From positions 1 through 10,352 of the forward strand of contig CBINHE010000123.1 of the NCBI GenBank assembly GCA_966250375.1: DNA of 10,352 nucleotides, in the 5' to 3' direction. A program made the position numbers and the translations under genes. Below the pieces are notes generated by a model. The model ran no database searches and was not told the origin of the DNA. It was given only the letters and a program-made list of their open reading frames with translations. Shown here piece after piece: positions 7,031 through 10,352 of this stretch. The first letter of the stretch is position 1, and every line of letters starts with the position of its first letter. Origin of the DNA: CAMLDH01 sp966250375 (GTDB lineage: Bacteria > Pseudomonadota > Gammaproteobacteria > Burkholderiales > Burkholderiaceae_D).

Positions 7031-7126
7031 GTCTCACGTAACTGGCGAAAAGGCCGGATCACATCCGGCAAATAGGTGGGTATCCACCGGGGAGCGTGAG
7101 ATTTCAACAAGCCGTGCGCCTGGGCA
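7031..7126 (+). promoter_or_regulatory. ZTP riboswitch aptamer (pfl motif) upstream of glyA
   Basis: The RNA fits the ZTP/ZMP-sensing pfl motif. Helix P1 pairs TCTCACG (7032-7038) with CGTGAGA (7095-7101). Inside it the conserved ACTGGCG is followed by two hairpins, GCCGGAT/ATCCGGC (7053-7069) and GGTGG/CCACC (7075-7088), and then by the conserved GGGGAGCG (7089-7096). After a short linker, helix P3 pairs GCC (7111-7113) with GGC (7123-7125). Its loop bases CGCC (7117-7120) can pair with GGCG (7044-7047) to make the pseudoknot, and GCGCCTGGGCA is the hallmark 3' block. Known members sense ZTP or ZMP, purine intermediates that build up when 10-formyl-tetrahydrofolate is short, and they turn on folate and one-carbon genes including glyA. 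The fold and motif are seen by hand; ligand response is from the family. Confidence 0.88.
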
Positions 7127-7170
7127 GCCAAGATGGCAAGAACGTTTGAGGCTGCCGTCATTCCCTTTTT
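7123..7170 (+). terminator. Candidate riboswitch expression platform (terminator hairpin)
   Basis: GGCAGCC (7123-7129) can pair with GGCTGCC (7150-7156), and TTTTT lies at 7166-7170. The left arm reuses GGC 7123-7125 of aptamer helix P3, so ligand-stabilised aptamer and this hairpin exclude each other, as expected for an ON switch. A competing hairpin, GATGGCA/TGCCGTC (7132-7138, 7153-7159), lies nearer the T run. The distance from stem to T run is larger than ideal, so which structure terminates is open. Confidence 0.5.
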
Positions 7171-7186
7171 GGCCCTCATTCGATTG

Positions 7187-7202
7187 AGCAAAATCATTTG
7201 CT
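7187..7202 (+). repeat. Small hairpin in the glyA leader
   Basis: AGCAAA (7187-7192) and TTTGCT (7197-7202) pair perfectly around ATCA and are followed by the T-rich TGTTAATTTGTT. It could be a weak terminator or pause site behind the riboswitch. The stem is short and AT-rich. Confidence 0.4.
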
Positions 7203-7217
7203 TGTTAATTTGTTGAG

Positions 7218-7246
7218 GACAGAGTATCGCTGCGCTTAACTCTGTC
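7218..7246 (+). repeat. 8-bp hairpin close to the glyA ribosome-binding site
   Basis: GACAGAGT (7218-7225) and ACTCTGTC (7239-7246) are exact complements around a 13-base loop. The hairpin ends 21 bases before the GGAG of glyA. No T run follows directly, so it is more likely a leader structure or a DNA-binding site than a terminator. Its role is unknown. Confidence 0.55.
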
Positions 7247-7277
7247 TCGCAATATTTAAAATCGATTGGAGTACTTC

Positions 7278-8525
7278 ATGTTTTCAAAAGACCACACCAT
7301 TGCCAAAGTCGATCCCGAACTCTGGTCCGTCATCCAGTTGGAAAATACGCGTCAGCAAGAGCATATCGAGCTAATTGCTTCCGAGAATTACACCTCGCCG
7401 GCCGTGATGGAAGCGCAGGGTTCACAACTGACCAATAAGTACGCAGAAGGCTATCCGGGCAAACGCTATTACGGCGGCTGCGAATACGTCGACATGGCAG
7501 AGGCCTTGGCGATCAAGCGTATCAAGGAATTGTTTGGCGCGGAAGCCGCCAACGTGCAGCCAAACTCCGGTTCGCAAGCCAATCAGGGCGTGTTCTTCGC
7601 GATGCTGAAGCCGGGTGATACCATCATGGGCATGTCATTGGCCGAAGGCGGTCACCTGACGCATGGCATGCCGCTCAATATGTCCGGAAAATGGTTCAAC
7701 GTGGTGTCCTACGGCCTGAACGACAAGGAAGAAATCGACTACGACGCGATGGAGCGTCTGGCGCGCGAGAAAAAGCCGAAGCTGATCATTGCCGGTGCAT
7801 CCGCCTATGCACTGCGCATCGATTTCGAACGCTTTGCAAAGATTGCGAAAGAGATCGGCGCCTACTTCATGGTCGACATGGCGCATTACGCCGGTTTGAT
7901 CGCAGCAGGCGTCTATCCGAATCCGGTGCCGCATGCCGATTTCGTCACGTCCACCACGCACAAATCGCTGCGCGGTCCGCGCGGTGGCATCATCCTGATG
8001 AAGGCCGAGCACGAAAAGGCAATCAATTCGGCGATTTTCCCGGGTATCCAGGGTGGGCCGCTAATGCACGTCATCGCAGGCAAGGCAGTCGCATTCAAGG
8101 AAGCACTGACGCCGGAATTCAAGGTCTACCAGCAACAAGTCGTGAAGAACGCCGATGCATTGGCAAAGGCACTGATCGCGCGTGGTTTGCGCATCGTCTC
8201 CGGCCGAACTGAGTCGCATGTGATGCTGGTCGATTTGCGCGCCAAGAAAATCACCGGCAAGGAAGCGGAAGCGATTCTGGGTTCTGCTCACATCACTTGC
8301 AACAAAAATGCGATCCCGAACGATCCGGAAAAGCCATTTGTCACATCCGGTATTCGTGTCGGCAGCCCGGCAATGACGACGCGCGGCTTTACCGAAGCAG
8401 AAGCGACGAAGGTAGGTAATCTGATTGCGGATGTGCTCGACAATCCGCATGACGCAACTACCATCGAACGCGTGAAGACTGAAGTCAAGAAGCTGACCGA
8501 TGCATTTCCGGTTTACGCTCGATAA
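7278..8525 (+). CDS. glyA: GlyA, serine hydroxymethyltransferase
   Basis: GlyA is the PLP enzyme that converts serine and tetrahydrofolate to glycine and 5,10-methylene-tetrahydrofolate, the main source of one-carbon units. It is cytoplasmic and a homodimer in bacteria. The protein has 415 residues, close to the 417 of E. coli. Visible motifs are LIASENYTSPAVMEAQGSQL near 32-51, KYAEGYPGKRYYGG near 54-67, SGSQANQ near 97-103, VDMAHYAGLIA near 199-209 and TSTTHKSLRGPRGG, in which Lys229 is the Schiff-base lysine. The ATG at 7278 follows GGAG (7268-7271) with a six-base gap. A TTG at 7266 overlaps that ribosome-binding site and is rejected. A leader of about 250 bases with a ZTP riboswitch precedes it, so transcription is probably raised when folate one-carbon units run short. 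nrdR follows in the same direction after 193 bases. Confidence 0.98.
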   Translation: MFSKDHTIAKVDPELWSVIQLENTRQQEHIELIASENYTSPAVMEAQGSQLTNKYAEGYPGKRYYGGCEYVDMAEALAIKRIKELFGAEAANVQPNSGSQANQGVFFAMLKPGDTIMGMSLAEGGHLTHGMPLNMSGKWFNVVSYGLNDKEEIDYDAMERLAREKKPKLIIAGASAYALRIDFERFAKIAKEIGAYFMVDMAHYAGLIAAGVYPNPVPHADFVTSTTHKSLRGPRGGIILMKAEHEKAINSAIFPGIQGGPLMHVIAGKAVAFKEALTPEFKVYQQQVVKNADALAKALIARGLRIVSGRTESHVMLVDLRAKKITGKEAEAILGSAHITCNKNAIPNDPEKPFVTSGIRVGSPAMTTRGFTEAEATKVGNLIADVLDNPHDATTIERVKTEVKKLTDAFPVYAR

Positions 8526-8556
8526 CTAGTTCATTAGCGGATTACGGCAAGGTGGC

Positions 8557-8590
8557 CGACCTCTCACCAGGTATTGCCTGAGAGAGGTCG
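8557..8590 (+). terminator. Strong hairpin after glyA, possible terminator without T run
   Basis: CGACCTCTC (8557-8565) pairs exactly with GAGAGGTCG (8582-8590), and an inner CAGG/CCTG (8568-8571, 8577-8580) extends the stem. It lies 31 bases after the glyA stop, where a terminator would be expected. The following ACAAAATATAAAG has no T run, so it is not a textbook intrinsic terminator; it may be a 3'-end protecting hairpin. The structure is clear and the function inferred. Confidence 0.5.
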
Positions 8591-8606
8591 ACAAAATATA
8601 AAGACA

Positions 8607-8624
8607 GGAATAAGTTTTTATTCC
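8607..8624 (+). repeat. AT-rich 7-bp hairpin between glyA and nrdR
   Basis: GGAATAA (8607-8613) and TTATTCC (8618-8624) are exact complements around GTTT. A very AT-rich tract (8625-8660) follows, which could act as upstream promoter DNA for nrdR, with a possible -10 TATAAC at 8687-8692 but no good -35. No protein-coding sequence is seen between glyA and nrdR. Confidence 0.45.
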
Positions 8625-8718
8625 TAAAGTAATAATTAATTATCTAATTATTAAAAATAACAGGCGATATTGTTGCTGAATTTTGATATAACTCAACCTT
8701 TCGACCAAAGCCTGCACC

Positions 8719-9189
8719 ATGAGATGCCCTTTCTGCCATCACGAAGACACGCAAGTCCTCGACACCCGAGTGTCCGAAGAAGGGGATGCCATTCGCCGTC
8801 GCCGGCGTTGCGCCGACTGCGACAAACGTTTTACGACTTACGAACGTATCGAACTGATGATGCCGGTGGTTGTCAAGAAAAACGGTAGCCGTTCCGAATA
8901 TGACACTACCAAACTGCGCGCCAGTTTGATGCTGGCGCTGCGTAAGCGTCCAGTTTCGGCCGAAGCGGTCGACGCCGCGATTCATCGCATTGAAGAGAAA
9001 CTTTTGTCCACCGGTGCGCGTGAAGTCGTCTCCGGCCACATTGGCGAGTTGGTGATGCGAGAGTTGAAACGTCTCGATAAAATTGCCTATATCCGGTTTG
9101 CTTCCGTTTACAAGAGTTTCGAAGATCTGACAGAATTTCAAGACGCGATTGCCGAGGTTGGGCAAGAGCGCAAGCTTCCTCCAAAGTAG
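8719..9189 (+). CDS. nrdR: NrdR, transcriptional repressor of ribonucleotide reductase genes
   Basis: NrdR senses dATP/ATP and represses ribonucleotide reductase operons by binding tandem NrdR boxes. The 156-residue protein has an N-terminal zinc ribbon with Cys3, Cys6, Cys31 and Cys34 (MRCPFC and CADC), a basic stretch RRRRR at 26-30 that contributes to DNA binding, and the RFTTYER motif. An ATP-cone domain follows (about 49-139), starting VVVKKNGSRSEYDTTKL and ending KIAYIRFASVYKSFEDL. The E. coli protein has 149 residues, so the length is normal. The ATG at 8719 gives the invariant MRCPFC start; no clear Shine-Dalgarno is seen. Linkage of glyA to nrdR is common in Betaproteobacteria. The target operons are elsewhere in the genome, and I see no convincing pair of NrdR boxes here. 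Confidence 0.97.
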   Translation: MRCPFCHHEDTQVLDTRVSEEGDAIRRRRRCADCDKRFTTYERIELMMPVVVKKNGSRSEYDTTKLRASLMLALRKRPVSAEAVDAAIHRIEEKLLSTGAREVVSGHIGELVMRELKRLDKIAYIRFASVYKSFEDLTEFQDAIAEVGQERKLPPK

Positions 9190-9238
9190 TAACCATAAAT
9201 CTCTGTTCGGCATGTTCGCGAGCGTCATTTTTGTCGTC

Positions 9239-9266
9239 TTGAATGTTGTGTCTCTGTCAATTAAAT
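9239..9266 (+). promoter_or_regulatory. Weak candidate promoter for the minor pilin genes
   Basis: TTGAAT (9239-9244) and TTAAAT (9261-9266) are 16 bases apart, an imperfect sigma70 pair. Transcription would start near 9273, giving a leader of about 75 bases before the pilV ATG. No sigma54-type GG/GC pair is apparent. Confidence 0.3.
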
Positions 9267-9346
9267 GAGGGGAAGGTGTGATTCGGGTAATGGATTTGAT
9301 CCTTTATTCAAACTTGCGTTTATCAAAAACTATAGGGGGGCTGGTG

Positions 9347-9931
9347 ATGTGCGTGCGTCAAAGCGGATTTACGTTGATTGAAGTGCTGATATCGGTGTTG
9401 GTGCTCGCCTTGGGCGTCATCGGCGCGGCCGGCATGCAATTGACCGCGTTGCGTACGACGCAGCAATCGGCATTTCAAACAGTCGCGCTCGATCTCGCCT
9501 CTGAAATGGCAGAAAAAATGCGAGCGAACACTGATCAGATGAAGCAGGTGGATGATCTCAACACGTTCATGAAAGTGAATTACAAGTCAGACACCGACGA
9601 CAATCCCTCTGCACCTGACAAGATGTGTTTTGAAGAGGCAGTAAATTGCAATGCCAAGGAGTTGGCTGAGTTCGATGTTTATGAATGGGAAACGAGGATC
9701 AAAGCGGCATTGCCGTCTGGACGCGCGGTGATCTGCCGCGATGCCAACCCGTGGGATGCCAGCGCAGGTGCGCTCAGATGGAGTTGCGATGGCTCGGGTG
9801 CAGCATCGAGCGCATCGGTGGTCATCAAGATTGGCTGGCAGGGAAAGAACCCGGACGGCAGCCTGGTCAAGGACGCGAACAAACAATTTCCGCCGAGTGT
9901 TGCAATCACCGTTGAGCCCTACACCAAATGA
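9347..9931 (+). CDS. pilV: PilV, type IV pilus minor pilin
   Basis: PilV is a minor pseudopilin that, with PilW, PilX and FimU/FimT, primes type IV pilus assembly at the inner membrane. The 194-residue precursor has a short leader MCVRQSG, cleaved and N-methylated by PilD between G7 and F8. This is followed by the pilin N-terminal helix FTLIEVLISVLVLALGVIG with Glu at +5 (E12). LTALRTTQQSAFQTVALDLASEMAEKMRAN continues the helix as in PilV proteins. The globular part has four cysteines (in MCFEEAVNC, VIC and WSC) that could form two disulfides. The ATG at 9347 has GGGGGG six bases upstream and gives a standard leader. An in-frame GTG at 9278, preceded by AGGGGAAGG, would add 23 residues and is less likely. 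Its stop overlaps the next start (ATGA), so the two genes are coupled. A fimT/fimU gene, often the first of such clusters, is not present between nrdR and pilV. Confidence 0.88.
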   Translation: MCVRQSGFTLIEVLISVLVLALGVIGAAGMQLTALRTTQQSAFQTVALDLASEMAEKMRANTDQMKQVDDLNTFMKVNYKSDTDDNPSAPDKMCFEEAVNCNAKELAEFDVYEWETRIKAALPSGRAVICRDANPWDASAGALRWSCDGSGAASSASVVIKIGWQGKNPDGSLVKDANKQFPPSVAITVEPYTK

Positions 9932-10167
9932 GGCTCGCAAATAATATGACCAAGAGCGATGTTCGGCTTCACCGCACGGTGAAACGAGAGGCCGGCCTGA
10001 CACTGGTCGAGCTGATGATTTCCATCATCTTGGGTCTTTTGGTCGCGATGGCCGCCGCCGCATTGCTGATATCAAGTAAATCGGGGTACACGGCACAAGA
10101 TGACGTAACGCGTCTGCAGGAAACTGGTCGCTACGCGATTGAAAGCATCACGCGCGCCGTTCGGCAG
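9928..10167 (+). CDS. pilW: PilW, type IV pilus minor pilin, N-terminal part only
   Basis: The start ATG at 9928 overlaps the pilV stop (ATGA); an in-frame ATG at 9946 is an alternative giving a 17-residue leader. The prepilin site is EAG|LTLVELMISIILGLL, with Glu at +5 and a hydrophobic helix, cleaved by PilD after Gly. Then SGYTAQDDVTRLQETGRYAI and ESITRAVRQ match the conserved start of PilW proteins. After AVRQ, where PilW homologues normally continue with an Ala/Gly and an aromatic-rich stretch, the sequence becomes unrelated, very GC-rich and phosphoesterase-like. The reading frame nevertheless stays open to the end of the window. About 80 residues of genuine PilW remain; the family is usually over 300 residues. 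Truncation is probably due to an assembly or library chimera rather than mutation. Confidence 0.85.
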
Positions 10168-10352
10168 CGCGTAGGACTGCAGCGACACCGGGCGGAGCTG
10201 ATCCTGTCCGGGCACTCGCACAACTACGAGCGGTTCCGCCGTCAGCGGGCCGACGGCACCGCGTCGGCCAACGGCATCCGCCAGTTCGTGGTCGGCACCG
10301 GAGGCCGGTCGGTCGACGCCGCCACCGGGTTCGAACGCCCGTTCTCGGTCAA
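10168..10352 (+). CDS. Metallophosphoesterase C-terminal fragment, apparently foreign DNA
   Basis: From about 10168 the frame encodes LQRHRAELILSGHSHNYERF and then NGIRQFVVGTGGRS. The GHSHNYERF block is the metal-binding GHxH motif of calcineurin-like phosphoesterases (purple acid phosphatase type), where the two His ligate the metal centre. GIRQFVVGTGG is the usual next strand. Nothing upstream of this motif (the Asp, Asn and other ligands) is present, so the piece is not functional by itself. About 90% of its codons end in G or C (54 of 60 from 10171), against about 66% in the preceding pilW part (49 of 74), a composition like high-GC Actinobacteria. It continues past the window edge. The protein family is well supported; the source organism is inferred from codon use and sequence style. 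Confidence 0.75.

Noticed and set aside
6901..7197. 98-residue minus-strand ORF with a WCVHC motif upstream of glyA
   Set aside because: It lies antisense across the conserved ZTP riboswitch and glyA promoter, has no recognisable family and no good ribosome-binding site. Its open frame is best explained by chance.
8591..8601. ACAAAATATAA resembling half of an NrdR box near nrdR
   Set aside because: NrdR operators are paired boxes at about three helical turns; no second box is found at the proper distance, and the tract is simply AT-rich.
9278..9346. GTG start at 9278 for pilV, preceded by AGGGGAAGG
   Set aside because: It would give a 30-residue prepilin leader with extra hydrophobic residues. 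The ATG at 9347 has its own GGGGGG site and yields the usual short charged leader.

Overview
The window looks like a stretch of a betaproteobacterial chromosome, most likely order Burkholderiales and perhaps Oxalobacteraceae. This is inferred from the protein sequences, the moderate GC content and the gene order (a complete tol-pal operon, a glyA-nrdR pair, then type IV minor pilin genes). I could not run a database search, so the family-level placement is only a suggestion.

Left edge (1-531): a cut and apparently frameshifted C-terminal piece of an IS4-type transposase, followed by a perfect 16-bp inverted repeat around a 4-base centre. Minus strand, 5678 down to 532: the whole Tol-Pal cell-envelope operon in canonical order, ybgC-tolQ-tolR-tolA-tolB-pal-cpoB. 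Most junctions are only a few bases, but a 145-base gap before tolQ holds a candidate internal promoter overlapped by a small palindrome. TolQ, TolR and TolA form the energised inner-membrane motor. TolB and CpoB are periplasmic, and Pal is the peptidoglycan-binding outer-membrane lipoprotein; together they constrict the outer membrane during division. Upstream of it, also on the minus strand, is a YdfG-type short-chain dehydrogenase (6637-5891).

The divergent 640-base region between ydfG and glyA holds a sigma70-like promoter, a well-conserved ZTP (pfl motif) riboswitch and a candidate terminator, followed by further leader hairpins. The glyA gene (serine hydroxymethyltransferase) follows at 7278. 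This makes glyA, a source of one-carbon units, a likely target of ZMP/ZTP sensing, the alarm for 10-formyl-tetrahydrofolate shortage. After glyA come nrdR (repressor of ribonucleotide reductase genes), then pilV and the start of pilW, minor pseudopilins of type IV pilus assembly.

Right edge (about 10168-10352): in mid-pilW the sequence changes abruptly to very GC-rich DNA encoding the C-terminal region of a calcineurin-like metallophosphoesterase of actinobacterial character. The reading frame stays open across the join. The best explanation is a chimeric contig end rather than a real fusion gene. No clearly undescribed system was found. The most useful signals are the riboswitch leader, the chimeric end, the IS relic palindrome and the tolQ promoter/operator candidate.
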